Shown here piece by piece: positions 8,247-20,400 of a stretch of 64,000 nucleotides of DNA (position 1 is its first letter; each line of letters opens with the position of its first letter). Location of the stretch: positions 449,706 to 513,705 of the forward strand of contig CAWEPG010000013.1 in the NCBI GenBank assembly GCA_963810905.1. Reading direction: 5' to 3'. A model generated the notes under the pieces. It had not been told where the DNA came from. It did not search any database and saw only the letters and a program-made list of their open reading frames with translations. This DNA comes from CAWBAT01 sp963810905. Lineage in GTDB: Bacteria > Acidobacteriota > Terriglobia > Versatilivoradales > Versatilivoraceae. A program made the position numbers and the translations under genes.

Positions 8247-10538
8247 TCACTTCACTTTTGCATGATTTGGTGTAAACGGCTGGTCCGGAGATGGCATTCC
8301 TGATAGTCCCCAACTCTTGTTGGGCATTGGTCCCAAGCGGAAGCGTAAGACTCCTCCATTCATGATCTCGAAGTGCGTGATCCAGGGTCTATCCAAGGCT
8401 TGCCCGTTGAGGCTTACAGACTGAACATAAATGTCAGCGGGGCTGTTTTTGACTGCCTCTACGGTAAACATCTTCCCATTCTCCAGATGAAGTGTCGCGT
8501 GATCGAAAAGCGGGCTGCCGAGCGCATAGACCGGTTGTCCAGGCGTCACGGGATAAAATCCCAGAGCGCTGAAGATGTACCAGGAAGAGGTTTGGCCGTT
8601 GTCCTCATCACCCAGCCAGCCGTCCGGTCCTGGCTTGTAGAGTTTATCCATTACCTCGTGTGCCCACTTCTGTGTTTTCCAGGGCTGGCCGACGTAGTCA
8701 TATAAATAGATCACGTGATGCACGGGCTCATTGATGTGCGCATACTGCCCCATGTTCTGCATCTTCGCTTCGGTCATTTCGTGAATAACCTCACCATACC
8801 CCCCTACCTTGAACTCATTGGTCGTACTGAAGAGAGTATCCAGTTTCTGGATAAAGGCGTCTTTGCCCCCGAGCAGCTGGATCAACCCAGGAATGTCCTG
8901 CTGTACCGACCAGAGCCACTGCCAGGCATTGCCCTCGGTGTAGACGCCACCCCATGCCAGCGGATCGAAAGGCTCCACCCATTTGCCGTCGCTGTTGCGA
9001 CCCCGCATGAAGCCGGTTGAAGCGTCAAAGAGATTGCGGAAGTTTTTCGAGTGCTGGAGGAAAGTAGCGTAATCGTCTTGCTTTCCGAGGGCTCGCGCCA
9101 TCTGTGCAACGCAATAGTCGTCATATGCGTACTCGAGCGTTGAAGCCGCGGATTCTTTCACTTTGTCTGCCGGAACATAGCCGAGCCTCAGATAATCTTC
9201 AATGCCGGTGCGGGCGTCGAATATCCCGGTTCCCTTCTCCGTCGCATCCTTCCGAATTGCCTCGTAGGCCTTTTGGACATCATAATCCCGAATTCCCTTG
9301 ATGTAGGCGTCCGCAATAACCGAATCACCATGCGTACCAATCATCACGTTGGTTTCCGCCGGGTTCGCCCACTTCGGAATCCAGCCGCCCTCGTCATATG
9401 CATTCAGCATGGCCCGGATAATTTCAGCAACTTTCTTGGGCTGCACAATGGTGAGCAGCGGAAACTCCGCTCGGAAGGTATCCCAGAACCCCGTATCCGA
9501 AAACATCGGACCGGGATGAACTTTGCCGTCATAGGGACTGTAATGGACAGCCATTCCGTTCGCGTCCGTTTCCGTCAGCATCCTCGGAAATTGGAATGCA
9601 TGACACAAAGCTGTATAGAAAGTTCTCCTTTGTGCCTCCGAACCGCCCCGAATCTCGATCCGGCTGAGTTCGCGCTCCCATTCAGCCCGAGCGCGGGCAA
9701 CGAGGCCATCAAAATCTGGTGCAGGAATTTCTGATTGCAAGTTTCGCTCGGCCTGCTCCAGGCTGATCAGAGAAGTTCCGACGCGGACCGACACCGCCTC
9801 TCCTTCGCGAGTCGAGAAGCCTATGTAGGCTCCAACATGATGACCGGAACGTTCAAGGTTTTTGTCTGAGGCGCCGGATTCGTCCCAGGTTCCTTGAGTA
9901 GTAAACTTGCGATTAAAGACGGCGACGAAATACAACGCGAAGTTCGATGCCGTTCCCTTTGACGTATGGGAATTCCTGCCAGTAATGGTATTGCTTTCCG
10001 GATGAATCTGGACGGAACTACCGCCCGGATTCGCATCGAGAATAACGTAGGATTGATCGGTCTTGGGAAAAGTAAAGCGTAACATCCCGCCATGGACCGA
10101 CGGCGTCACTTCCGCGCGAACCTGGTGGTCCTGAAGGAAAACACCGTATCGATACGCGCGCGCGTCTTCATCTTGATGCCGAAACTGTGACGCGCGCTTG
10201 TCCGGCAAAACCTTTAGTTCCCCGGTGACCGGCATCAGGGAGAATGGGCCGTAGTCTGTCATCCAGGCGGACGGCCGGTGCGTCGAGCGGATCCCGCGAA
10301 TGGCGTTCTTCGAATACTGATACAGCCATCCTCCTTCCCCGGTTTCGGGCGTCCAATTGGACATGCCAAAAGGAATGAAGACGGCCGGAAATGTATTACC
10401 GTGAGACAGTTCGTACTTCGAATCTGTGCCCACCATAGGGTCAGGAAGGTCCGCCAGGTTGGATGAACTTCTTGGACTGTCTGAGAGGATCATTCCCGAC
10501 ATCGCGAGTGTTAGAAGAATCAGATAAAGGTGTTTCAT
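8247..10538 (-). CDS. GH92 family glycosidase (putative alpha-mannosidase), exported
   Basis: 763 residues with an N-terminal signal peptide, the usual length for GH92. Family marks are the N-terminal VGTDSKYELSHGNTFPAVF and GMSNWTPETGEGGW, the middle segment FSDTGFWDTFRAEFPLL, and the C-terminal catalytic region GWLGDEDNGQTSSWYIFSAL followed by GFYPVTPG. GH92 enzymes are calcium-dependent exo-alpha-mannosidases that invert configuration and trim mannose from glycans; the Glu-Asp-Asn segment belongs to the catalytic barrel. It likely acts in the periplasm on host, fungal or plant glycans. GGAG lies about 7 bases before the ATG. It stands alone, without a SusC/D-like transporter pair. Confidence 0.93.
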   Translation of the reverse strand: MKHLYLILLTLAMSGMILSDSPRSSSNLADLPDPMVGTDSKYELSHGNTFPAVFIPFGMSNWTPETGEGGWLYQYSKNAIRGIRSTHRPSAWMTDYGPFSLMPVTGELKVLPDKRASQFRHQDEDARAYRYGVFLQDHQVRAEVTPSVHGGMLRFTFPKTDQSYVILDANPGGSSVQIHPESNTITGRNSHTSKGTASNFALYFVAVFNRKFTTQGTWDESGASDKNLERSGHHVGAYIGFSTREGEAVSVRVGTSLISLEQAERNLQSEIPAPDFDGLVARARAEWERELSRIEIRGGSEAQRRTFYTALCHAFQFPRMLTETDANGMAVHYSPYDGKVHPGPMFSDTGFWDTFRAEFPLLTIVQPKKVAEIIRAMLNAYDEGGWIPKWANPAETNVMIGTHGDSVIADAYIKGIRDYDVQKAYEAIRKDATEKGTGIFDARTGIEDYLRLGYVPADKVKESAASTLEYAYDDYCVAQMARALGKQDDYATFLQHSKNFRNLFDASTGFMRGRNSDGKWVEPFDPLAWGGVYTEGNAWQWLWSVQQDIPGLIQLLGGKDAFIQKLDTLFSTTNEFKVGGYGEVIHEMTEAKMQNMGQYAHINEPVHHVIYLYDYVGQPWKTQKWAHEVMDKLYKPGPDGWLGDEDNGQTSSWYIFSALGFYPVTPGQPVYALGSPLFDHATLHLENGKMFTVEAVKNSPADIYVQSVSLNGQALDRPWITHFEIMNGGVLRFRLGPMPNKSWGLSGMPSPDQPFTPNHAKVK

Positions 10539-10661
10539 TGTCTACTCCGACAGTACTGTGTCTTAGGATGTCATAAGAAAGACAGTTCGCCTGATCTGCA
10601 GTTCTGTAATCCTCCCAAACCCATAGAGCAGTACTGTCAACTTGGCTTCGTTAGAGTGAGG

Positions 10662-10862
10662 TTAGGATGGTTGCGACGAAGGCATGATAACACGGTGGGC
10701 TGCCTGATAGCTCCTCAGATTGTCGGTCTCCAGTCGCAGCAGTTCCCTTTTCTGAATTTTAATTAGCTTACGAAAGAATCGTTCAGCCGCACGCTGATCC
10801 TGATGGGCTTGGACGAGAATATCGATCACTTGGCCATCCAGGTGGACAGCCCTCCATAAAAA
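10662..10862 (-). pseudogene. IS6-family transposase remnant
   Basis: Reading leftward, 67 codons give FLWRAVHLDGQVIDILVQAH, then AERFFRKLIK, LETDNLRSYQAAHRVIMPS. This is the middle of an IS6/IS26-type DDE transposase: the YLWRAVD strand with the second catalytic Asp (in LETDNLRSYQAA) is present. The start, the first Asp, the last Glu and both IS ends are missing, and upstream codons are out of frame. So this is an old fragment. It lies in the otherwise gene-free stretch 10539-10993 between GH92 and the HEAT gene. Confidence 0.75.
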
Positions 10863-10993
10863 TTGTCATTGACATCGAATCGTCGCAAACAGTTCGTCCG
10901 TGCCGGCCCCTTCTCCCATGCTGCGCATTACCTTTTCGCGAGCCATCTTTACTCTTTACTACCTCAGTTTGGACTTCATCCGATTCCTGGTCT

Positions 10994-11785
10994 CTATCCC
11001 TTACGCTTGGCGCTCAACCGGATGACTGCGGCGGCGGCAACATTCTTGACGGTATCATTGTCGTCATCCAACAACGGAGTCACCGCGCTGAGCAGAGCCG
11101 GATCGCCCCTCTTTGCGATCGCATTGACTACGGCCGCGCGCACGAGCCACTTGGGATCTGAGGCAGTCTTGGCCAATGCTTCTCCGCTTTTCGGATCCGG
11201 ATCCTTGGCCAGCTTTTGGGCCGCAGCTGCCCGAACAGGTGATGTGTCGTCACGAGTCGTAGTCTTAAAAACTTTATAGCCGACGCCCCCGAATGGGATA
11301 AACCCGATCCCCACTTCCACACCCAACTTGGACATGGCCTTCGGGTCTTTTAGCATCTTCATTTGCGACTCCACCAGTCCTTCACCAGTCTTCCTTTCGC
11401 CCATCAGGACCGCGTAATAGATTTGGTAAGCAGCGGGATCCTTGAGAAGAAATAGAGCGTTCGCCGTGGCAAAAACTACTTCTGCTTGCGTATCTTTAAG
11501 AGCTTTTTTTAGTTTGGGAATAGATTTGGCCGATCCCTGTTGCCCTAAGGCTAAGGCTGCCGCGGCTCGCACCTCGGGTTTCTCATCCGTGAGGCCGGTC
11601 TCCGCCATCTGACGCGCCTTTGCGTTATTCGTCAACAGGGCAAGGGCGTTCATGACATTAGCGCGTTTCTCGGAACTCTTGTCGGCCGCCCCGTCCTGAA
11701 GAATTTTCCAGGCCTTTTCGCTCGGGGTCTGGGCCTGCACCAGCGCAACGCTGGTAAACAAAACCACGATGATTCTGAAAAACAT
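10994..11785 (-). CDS. Exported HEAT-repeat protein
   Basis: 263 residues beginning with a signal peptide (MFFRIIVVLFTSVALVQAQ). The mature part has HEAT-type helical pairs, for example EVRAAAALALGQQGSAKSIP and VRAAAAQKLAKDPDPKSG, with a non-repeat insert (VEVGIGFIPFGGVGYKVF) between two repeat blocks. HEAT repeats are protein-binding scaffolds; nothing shows the partner. I place the start at 11785 because AGGAGA lies 6 bases upstream and the signal peptide begins there; the open frame continues upstream without protein character. Confidence 0.8.
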   Translation of the reverse strand: MFFRIIVVLFTSVALVQAQTPSEKAWKILQDGAADKSSEKRANVMNALALLTNNAKARQMAETGLTDEKPEVRAAAALALGQQGSAKSIPKLKKALKDTQAEVVFATANALFLLKDPAAYQIYYAVLMGERKTGEGLVESQMKMLKDPKAMSKLGVEVGIGFIPFGGVGYKVFKTTTRDDTSPVRAAAAQKLAKDPDPKSGEALAKTASDPKWLVRAAVVNAIAKRGDPALLSAVTPLLDDDNDTVKNVAAAAVIRLSAKRKG

Positions 11786-11950
11786 TAGATCTCTCCTTTC
11801 CTTGATCTCTGCAACAGAACCCCATTGTGCCTTATCCCACCCATGAGACTCCAGTACAGATAGTGTGCTCCCTGTAATAACATGAAGAGGAGAAATCTCG
11901 CCCCCCTTGTTAACATGAGCCACGTGGCGCGGCTCTTCCTAATTTGCAGC

Positions 11951-12530
11951 TCACTTGGCGTTGGATCGGCTCACGGCATCGTATTGCTGCTGAGTTCTCT
12001 CGGCTTTCACCGGATCAAAACCTGCGTCGCCGATCAACTCAGCAGCCAGATCTTTGGCCCTCTGGACGACGCCGCAGTAGACGAGACTCGGTCGGGTCGT
12101 CTTGCGCCTCGCTTCGTACACGCCGAAGAGCACTTCGCTGGGGACCGTGTCGAATGCGGAGAACACCCGAGCCTTTGGGATTTTCTTTGCAAGCTTTTCT
12201 GCTCCCGACGAGGTATTAGCAACAATGAGCTTCGTATTGCCAGCATCCATCGGGAATGAGCAGGTCACGATCACCTTGCCGGACAAATCGCCTGCTTGCT
12301 TCAGCGCATCGTGGATTCGGGACCAATGCACCGCCAGCAGAATGGCGTCTGCATCTTTTGCAGCCTCGCGCTGGTGTACCGGCGCGTGCATTGCCTTGAG
12401 CCTCTCGCGCCAGCTTCTTGAGTTTGTCGTTGCTCCGCGCGTAGCTGAACACGACATCATGTCCCGCTCGCGCGAAGATCGTCCCGAGCTTGCCACCCAT
12501 CAATCCCGAACCGAGAATGCCGATTCGCAT
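11951..12530 (-). CDS. NADPH-dependent F420 reductase-like NAD(P)-binding protein (frameshifted)
   Basis: About 193 residues when repaired. The N-terminal Rossmann motif GILGSGLMGGKLGTIFARAG and ARSNDKLKKLA belong to the F420-dependent NADP oxidoreductase family (pfam03807); later segments are DADAILLAVHWSRIHDAL and VIVTCSFPMDAG. Such proteins reduce or oxidise cofactors or small substrates with NADPH. GGAGGAGC precedes the ATG. The frame breaks near 12371: dropping one base joins NARAGTP to REAAKDADAILL. The neighbour is an aldo/keto reductase on the same strand, 26 bases upstream, so the two may be one redox operon. Confidence 0.8.
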
Positions 12531-12556
12531 GCTGCTCCTCCCGAGACCTGCCGACT

Positions 12557-13555
<999 letters not shown>

Positions 13556-13908
13556 AGTTATTCCCTACAAATCAAAACGATAGGTTCAAGCCGAACAGAG
13601 AATATCAAAAATCTGGCCAAAACGTTATTCCAGCAATCGCAAGCAGGTCGACTTTTCGAAATTTGCTCCCAACTTGTTCCCAAAAACTCTGCGCGTGAAT
13701 CGGAGATTTAGTGCAAGAAAAAGACTAAGGCTTGGTAGCGCTTGTCCGACCTCATTGAGGTGTTGAGCTCGTTGACTTTTGCGAGGAGAGGCAATAGCAT
13801 TTTATTCGACACTAAACTCAGACTTCGGTTAACAAAAGGTATAGGGGGGAAGTGCTCTGAACACGCCATGTTACCTTTACGAGTGCGTATTTTGGAGGGC
13901 GTTAAACA
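13556..13908. other. Gene-free stretch between divergent genes
   Basis: Presumably holds promoters for the leftward aldo/keto reductase and the rightward acetamidase. It contains a GCTCCCAACTTGTTCCCAAA segment near 13662, similar in style to the GTTCCCAG repeats near 52567. No gene seen. Confidence 0.35.
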
Positions 13909-15225
13909 ATGCCAAGACAACTCTTAGGAGTCATCCTGATCGGGCTGGTGTGGTCGACTGCGCTGCACGCCGAGAGCGTGAACCCAGCGGATCTGGCTGG
14001 TGACTGGGTCATTGCCCTCGATGCGATACGGCGAGACGTCTTATCACCGAATGACGTTGCAAGCCGAAGGGGACCGCGTGACGGTGGTCTTGGCGTCCGA
14101 CGAGTTAAAACTAGAAGGCACGATTCGCGACGGGAGGCTGGAGCTGAAGCGGTCTGGAAAAGATGGGCCACCAGTGACCATGAGCGGCACGGTCGAGCGA
14201 GACGGGATGGCCGGCGACTTCTCGATCGGAAGACCTGAAAGGGAAATGGAAGGCCACGCGGAGTCCCGATACGACCGCCGAACGCGCCCCGGGAGCATGT
14301 GTTCGAGCCGAAGGAGTTCCACCGGGTCTTCTCCGGGGCGATCCCGCCCGTGCTGCACATCTATCCGGGAGACACGGTGAAGACCTGGAGCGTGGATGCC
14401 GGAGGCGTGGACGCGAAGGGAGTACGGCGGTCGCTGGGAGGGAATCCCCTGACCGGCCCGTTCTACGTGGAAGGGGCGCTGCCGGGCGATGCGCTGGTCG
14501 TGAAGCTCAAGCGCATCCGGCTGAACCGGGACACGGCCATCTCGAGCGGCGAGCCTGGCGTTCGAGCGCGATCACACCGGACTACGCGGTGGACCGGAAG
14601 CCGGTGGAGAACTACGACAGCGACTGGGTGCTGGACCGCGAAAGAGGTGTCGGCAGGCTGGCACGGCCGACCGCGGCGGTTAAAGAATTACACGGTGCCC
14701 CTGCGACCGTTCCTGGGATGCGTGGGCGTGGCACCGCGGGGACACATGGTATTCCGCTCGGGCTATCCGGGTCAGTTTCGGCGGGAACATGGACTACAAC
14801 CGGCTACCGAAGGCGTGACGCTGTACCTGCCGGTGTACCAAGCCGGGGGCACTGCTGTTCATGGGCGACGGGCACGCGGCACAAGGTGACGGGGAGCTGA
14901 CGGGCAACGCGCTCGAGACGTCGATGGACATCGAGTTCAGCGTGGATGTAATCCCGGGAAAGTCCCTGGGGATGCCGCGGGCCGAGGACGACGAGTTCCT
15001 GATGGCGATGGGCATCGCGGGATCGCTGACCGAGGCGTTTCAGATTGCAACAGTGGAAATGGCAAGATGGCTGGAAGAGACCACAAGCTGAATGCAGCGG
15101 AAGTGGCGTCGGTGGTTGGCACGGCCATGCAGTACGACATTGCGGAGGTAGTCGATCCGTATATCAATGTCGTGGCAAAGGTGACAAAGAAAGCCCTGTC
15201 CCCAATTCAGAAACCTGGGTTGTAA
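13909..15225 (+). CDS. Acetamidase/formamidase family protein, exported (about ten indels)
   Basis: Repaired, this reads as a secreted acetamidase/formamidase (FmdA/AmdA family), which hydrolyses short amides. It starts with a signal peptide (MPRQLLGVILIGLVWSTALH), then a beta-rich extension (GDRVTVVLASDELKLEGTIR), and the family core: VLHIYPGDTVKTWSVDAGGV, NPLTGPFYVEGALPGDALVV, LFMGDGHAAQGDGELTGNAL, IEFSVDVIPGK and a C-terminal AEVVDPYINVVAKV. Frames switch near 14026, 14232, 14292, 14551, 14568, 14692, 14776, 14809, 14840 and 15088; most are single-base insertions and two look like deletions. Residues between breaks are well conserved, so error is likelier than decay. GGAGGG precedes the ATG. 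Confidence 0.78.
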
Positions 15226-15412
15226 CCGCTCACTGTCTATGAGTTCCTCAATTAGATACACCCTCTTCGATTTACGTGTCTTGTGTGCGCAAGAGTGCGA
15301 AATTCACCGAAAAAAGTCTACACTTTCCCACCCCAGGCGGACCCGATTTCAGTATCGAAATCGGCAGTAAGTCCAGGGCTGCAATAGAAACCTACAGACG
15401 AAGCCGCACTCA

Positions 15413-15459
15413 CCATTCGCGAAATAAAGAGCTAAACCCGCGTCCGCTAAAAATTAAAA
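15413..15459 (+). repeat. 47-base dispersed repeat, copy 1
   Basis: Matches 52704-52750 at about 39 of 47 bases, in the same orientation. Shared blocks include CCATTC, CGAAAT, CCGCG, CCGCT and AAAATTAAAA. The copies lie left and right of the NRPS operon. Confidence 0.55.
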
Positions 15460-15639
15460 TTTAAGGGAATTTCGGTTTGGCCCTCCCCCTCATGGTCATT
15501 CTCAAGTGGTATTTAATGCTGATCCTGGACCCGCCACTATGCCATATTCGGCTGAATCGACGACGGCGGGCGGTAATGGGTCAATAGCACTCCCAAGGCC
15601 GAAATCAAGGTCAAGTCACAGGCACAGAAGTAACAATCT

Positions 15640-15715
15640 CCCAAGAAGCAGGCTATCCACCCCCGCTTAATGAACAAAGTTCTCCCAGTCTCTCAACACT
15701 TGTAGGCGATAATCC
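15640..15715 (+). repeat. About 75-base dispersed repeat, copy 1
   Basis: Similar to 57805-57890 in the same orientation, roughly three in four bases. The best-kept blocks are GCTATCC, GTTCTCC, ACACTTGTAGG and AATCC. Both copies lie in non-coding DNA. Confidence 0.5.
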
Positions 15716-15737
15716 CGCTCTGCCGCCCCAATCTACA

Positions 15738-16808
15738 TTACGGCAGCAGACCCAAAACGTTATCTTGATTGCTGACAAACAAGTACCAGGCCGTTGGCGC
15801 CACCGCCTGCCATCGTTCAAAGAACTCACCAAAACCGGTTGTGCCGCGGTTGCTGGCCTCCCAGAAGGCGCCTGAAGATTGGAAAAGCTTCTCCGATTCG
15901 CTTCGATAGAAGCCGAAGCGGGCATTGTCGCCTGCGAGCCAGAAAGCCAGCGCCTGCTGCAGCGTGCCTTCTGTCCAAACGGTGTCGCGGTCAGTATTCA
16001 GATCGAACCCTGTCACTTGCTTTTTCCCTGAGTAGCGCTGCGTCGCTTTGGTGTAAGACTCCACCCAGAAACTGCCGTTTGAATAGCTCACCCCGAGAAC
16101 TTGCGTCCCGAGCGCCTGGGCGTCGGTCACGATCGTTGGATCGATCTTGCCCGTCAAGAACCGTGTTCCATTCCAACATTCCCGAATCAGGAAATCTCGA
16201 ATCAGCGTGGCTCGAATCTCGTAGGCGGGCAAATTCTGAACCAGAGCGAGATTGGCAACGGCTGAGTAAGCAGCCAGGTTGTTTTCGGTGCTCTTCCAGG
16301 CAACACCAGGCCGGCCAAAAACTCCCCCGTCTGTGCTGTCCTGCAACGTGATCAGGAAGTCGGCAATCCCCCGTGCAATACTGTCGTAACGGTGGTCACC
16401 CGTTCGCCACGAAAAGAGATTCATCGCCTGAAGCAGGTATGCATTGTGTCCTGCCGCCAGAATGCCACCCGCGCTGGCGCCTGTGGTTTGATAGCGATGT
16501 AGAAACCCGCCACCAGGAGCCGGGCCAATCCGGACGAATCCATCCAAAACACGTTGTGCCGAGAGGCGGTCTCCAACTGAAAGAAAGGCCATCACGGCAA
16601 GCGCATTGTCGTATGTGTAGGAATAGTTAGTTTTATCTTCGACAAACGAATCCAGGAGGCCGGCGGGTCCCATCCGGCTCTTTAGAAAAGCCAGAGCTGC
16701 CTCGCCGGGAGTCGCCCCCTGCAATCCCCGTGGAATTGACATCAAGCCAACCAAAACGATCGCCAGACCCAGGGCGAGTTTGACGACGCAAGAACGGCGG
16801 CGGTTCAT
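15738..16808 (-). CDS. Exported (alpha/alpha)6-barrel protein, six-hairpin glycosidase-like
   Basis: 356 residues with an N-terminal signal peptide (RSCVVKLALGLAIVLVGLMS). The mature protein shows repeated helical-hairpin signatures of six-hairpin enzymes: NYSYTYDNALAVMAFLSVGD, AGHNAYLLQAMNLFSWRTGD, TENNLAAYSAVANLALVQ, DTVWTEGTLQQALAFWLAGD and TGFGEFFERWQAVAPTAWYL. The YTYDNALAVMAF type of motif is common in glycoside hydrolases and related lyases of this fold; I cannot name the substrate. The start at 16808 is chosen at the methionine before the basic part of the signal peptide. Confidence 0.65.
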   Translation of the reverse strand: MNRRRSCVVKLALGLAIVLVGLMSIPRGLQGATPGEAALAFLKSRMGPAGLLDSFVEDKTNYSYTYDNALAVMAFLSVGDRLSAQRVLDGFVRIGPAPGGGFLHRYQTTGASAGGILAAGHNAYLLQAMNLFSWRTGDHRYDSIARGIADFLITLQDSTDGGVFGRPGVAWKSTENNLAAYSAVANLALVQNLPAYEIRATLIRDFLIRECWNGTRFLTGKIDPTIVTDAQALGTQVLGVSYSNGSFWVESYTKATQRYSGKKQVTGFDLNTDRDTVWTEGTLQQALAFWLAGDNARFGFYRSESEKLFQSSGAFWEASNRGTTGFGEFFERWQAVAPTAWYLFVSNQDNVLGLLP

Positions 16809-17444
16809 TGATGCACCATTTCTATCAACATCAAGTTTGTAAGGGAAAGATTCCAACCAGACCAAGCCAGGGTTATGAGGATTACGTTGCAATTAGGCTG
16901 CCTCGGTTTGAGTTGCTTCGAGCAAAGAAGAGCACCTTGAGGAACATGTTCCGAATGTGAGAGTTAAACGCTCAACCATTTCACTGACCAAGTGGAGCTA
17001 TTCACGGGTCAAGAGAAAAACTTTTCCACCTATCTGAATGAACTAACCCTAAGGCAGGCATGACGGACGAGCTGATCTTCGAGGCTGCGGAGAAAGCGAT
17101 TTAGGAAATTCAGTATCTTTTGGGTTACCTCGATTACGCTCAACAAGAATTTGGCATTTAAGCTGCACTTTCTCAAGACGAGACCATGGTGGAAGCACAT
17201 AAATTCAAAGATCCGTATATCAAATTTGGCCAACAAGTGGGCGTAATACCCGCTGATGGCACGAAAGAAACCCATTCTCAGATGCGAGATCAATTCAAGC
17301 AATGTGTGCTAGGAGTGCGGAGTCACTTGCGGTTGATTGCGACTATTTTTTTGATGCGAAAATAACCTTTTTATTCTACCGATTTTTATAGATCTACTTC
17401 AACAACAGATCCAGCATTGCACGCACTTCGCAGTCCTGCTAGTA
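16809..17444. other. Gene-free stretch downstream of the NRPS operon
   Basis: Locally AT-rich, with no recognisable gene. It contains the end of the NRPS transcript and the promoter of the six-hairpin protein. No strong hairpin with a T tract is visible. Confidence 0.4.
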
Positions 17445-20400
17445 TCAATGGCCTGGGCTCGGTTCACCTTCCACATTTAAGAACTCATCGAGTGTATCCA
17501 ACGTTGGGCCGTCCTCTGCTGCGGCATTCTTTTCGACCAGATACTCAACAACCGCCATCGCCAGGCCGGCGACGGTTGGAGTCTCAAAAAGACGTCGAAC
17601 CGGCAGTTCGACCTGGAAGGTATTGCGCACGCGCGAGATCATTTGTAAAGCAAGCAGCGAGTGCCCACCCAGATCAAAGAAATTGTCTTCGACACCGATC
17701 TGGGTCAATTCCAGCAGCTGACACCAGATGCCAGCCAATAGCTTTTCGGTCGGCGTGCGAGGAGCAACGAAACTGCTTCCCAGATCGGGCCGTTCCGAGT
17801 CGGGGGCTGGTAAGGCTTTCCGATCGACCTTCCCATTCGGGGTTAACGGCAAACGGTCGAGGAAAACAAAACTTGAAGGGACCATATAGTCAGGAAGCTT
17901 CTGCTTTAAGAAATTGCGCAGCTCATTGACCGTGGCTGCCTGTCCCTGCTTCAATACCACGTAGGTGACTAGCCGCTTGTCGCCTCCATTGTCCTGTCGG
18001 GTCACTACAACCGCCTGTGCCACTTGCGGGTGAAGGCCCAGAACACACTCGATCTCTCCAAGTTCGATCCGAAAACCACGAATCTTCACCTGTTGGTCAA
18101 ACCTCCCGAGGAACTCCAGATTGCCGTCTGCCCGATAGCGGACTCGGTCTCCTGTTCGATAGAGTCGTTCTGCTGAATCCAGACTGTGGGGATTGAGAAC
18201 AAATCTCTCTTTCGCTAATTCGGGCCGGTTCAGATATCCTCTGGCTAACCCGGTACCCCCTAGAAAAAGTTCTCCTGGCATCCCGATTGGGACAGGCTGG
18301 AGGCCCTTGCCTAAGACATATGACTGAACGTGTGGTAAGGAATGCCCAATAGGTACTTCGACCATTTCTCGAACATCTTTTAGGGAAACAGCCGCTTTCC
18401 ATGCCGTGGCTACCACAGTCGCTTCCGTGGGGCCGTACGTATTGATCAACTGAACCCACGCCGGCCCATGCTCTTTCCAACTCGCCAAACGATTCGGACT
18501 GGCCCTTTCCCCTCCAATAATCATCAGCCGCAAGCAGGAAGGAAACGTCAGATGTTCACATTCCAGCTGGCCTGCTAATTCATGCCAATAAGCTGTGGGC
18601 AGGCTCAAAACGGTAATCCCCCAATCATGGCATTTCTCCAGAAAAATGGCTGGCGATTCCAGCATCGAATCGGACCGCAAAACCAGTGTTCCACCAGTTG
18701 TCAAGCAACAGAAGATTTCCTCCACGCTCGCATCAAAGCCGAATGAAGAGAACTGGAGAATCCGATCCTCCGGACGGATTCCATATGTATCCGTGGCACT
18801 CCTGACATAGCTTCCCAAAGCACGATGACTGACCATGACCCCTTTGGGTTTCCCTGTGGAGCCGGAGGTGTAAATCACATACGCCAAGTTCTCGGTTTCC
18901 GGATTGCTTCTGGGCTTCACATCTGGCCGGAATTGCGCTTCAGGGAGATCCTGATCAAGAAATAACAAAGTCGAAGAAAACGAATTGTCAATAGGGTAGA
19001 CGACAGGTAATTCTTCCAGCCGCTGACGGAAATTGGACTGCGTCAGGATCACTGCAGGGCGCGCCTCTTCGACTATGAAGTTCAGCCTATCTCTTGGGTT
19101 GTCCGGATCCAGAGGAAGGTACGTAGCACCGGATTTAAGGATCCCAAGAATCGCGATAATCAGTTCAAGGGACCGTTCCATGCAAACACCCACTATCACC
19201 TCCGGTCCGACCCCTCTGCTATGCAGTACCTCCGCCAAATAATTGGCGTGCTCATTGAGCTGGTCATAGGTGAGGACTCTATTCTCAAAGACTACGGCAA
19301 CCTTGGCGGGGCGATTCCGGACTTGTTTCTCACACAGGCTCTGGACAAGCTCAACCGGTGTGTTATCCACCGGCTTAACACCGCGCCATTCCCGCAGCAG
19401 GTGGCTCTGTTCCGCTGAAGTTAAGAGGGGCAATTCTGATAAGGCACAGTCAGGCCTTTCCAAGACAGCTTTCAAGAGGAAGCAGTATTGGTTCAGCATC
19501 CGGGCAGGCATGTTCTTTTCAAAAAGAGTGGCATCACACTTGAGCTCGCATAACAACCCATCTTCGCGCTCGGTGATATTGAAATCCACTTGGGACAAGG
19601 GTGCCCCGTAATCGAATTCGAAACGTTGCACCTTCAATTTCTGTAATGCTGGCATGAATTTGGGAATATTTCTGAAGTTGAAATAGGTCTGGAACAGCGG
19701 GGTACTATGGAGATTCCGTTCAGGATTGAGCTCCTGCAGGAGTTTTTCAAAAGGGATGTCCTGATGAGCGTAGGCGTTCAAAGCAACCTTGCGAACGCGT
19801 CTCAGTAACTCTTGAAAGGAGGGTTCACCGGACATATCGTGCCGCAGGACGAGTGTCTTGACAAATAGACCCATTAATCTTTCAAGCTCCACCCGGTCAC
19901 GGCCTGCCATTGTAATTCCGACCAGGATGTCTTCCTGGTTGGAATAGCGGTAAAGCAGAGCGAGAAAGGCAGCCAACAAAGTCATGAAGAGAGTGGCATC
20001 CACCCGTTGGCCGAGCGCCCTGAGATCATTGACCAGATTCTGTTCAATGAAAAGAGACTCCCCCGGGTATTGTGTGATGGATTCGGGAGTTTTCAAATGG
20101 TCGGCCGGCAGCTTGAGAACCGGCCTGTTTTCCCCCAAGTGCTCTTTCCAGTAGTTCAGATGTCTATTAGGGGCCTCGGCTTGCAACAGCTGCCTTTGCC
20201 AGGTGGCAAAATCCAGGTACTGCAGCGGGAGATCCTCGAGATGGCATGGAGACTTGGAAACCAAGGAGTTGTAGAACTGCTCGAACTCTTTCCAGAAAAT
20301 GGAATCTGACCAGGCGTCTGAGACCAGATGGTGAATAACCAGTACTAACACGTGTTCTTCCATCGACAATCGGATCAGCTTGGCTCGAAGAAGCGGAGCT

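Larger units (their letters stand above)
15226..15737. other. Gene-free stretch carrying two dispersed repeats
   Basis: No gene seen. It contains the 47-base repeat at 15413 and the 75-base repeat at 15640, both with direct copies beyond the right side of the NRPS operon. Confidence 0.45.

Noticed and set aside
17030..17302. 90-residue minus-strand frame downstream of the NRPS operon
   Set aside because: Phe/Leu-rich in an AT-rich stretch, no recognisable motif or ribosome-binding site.
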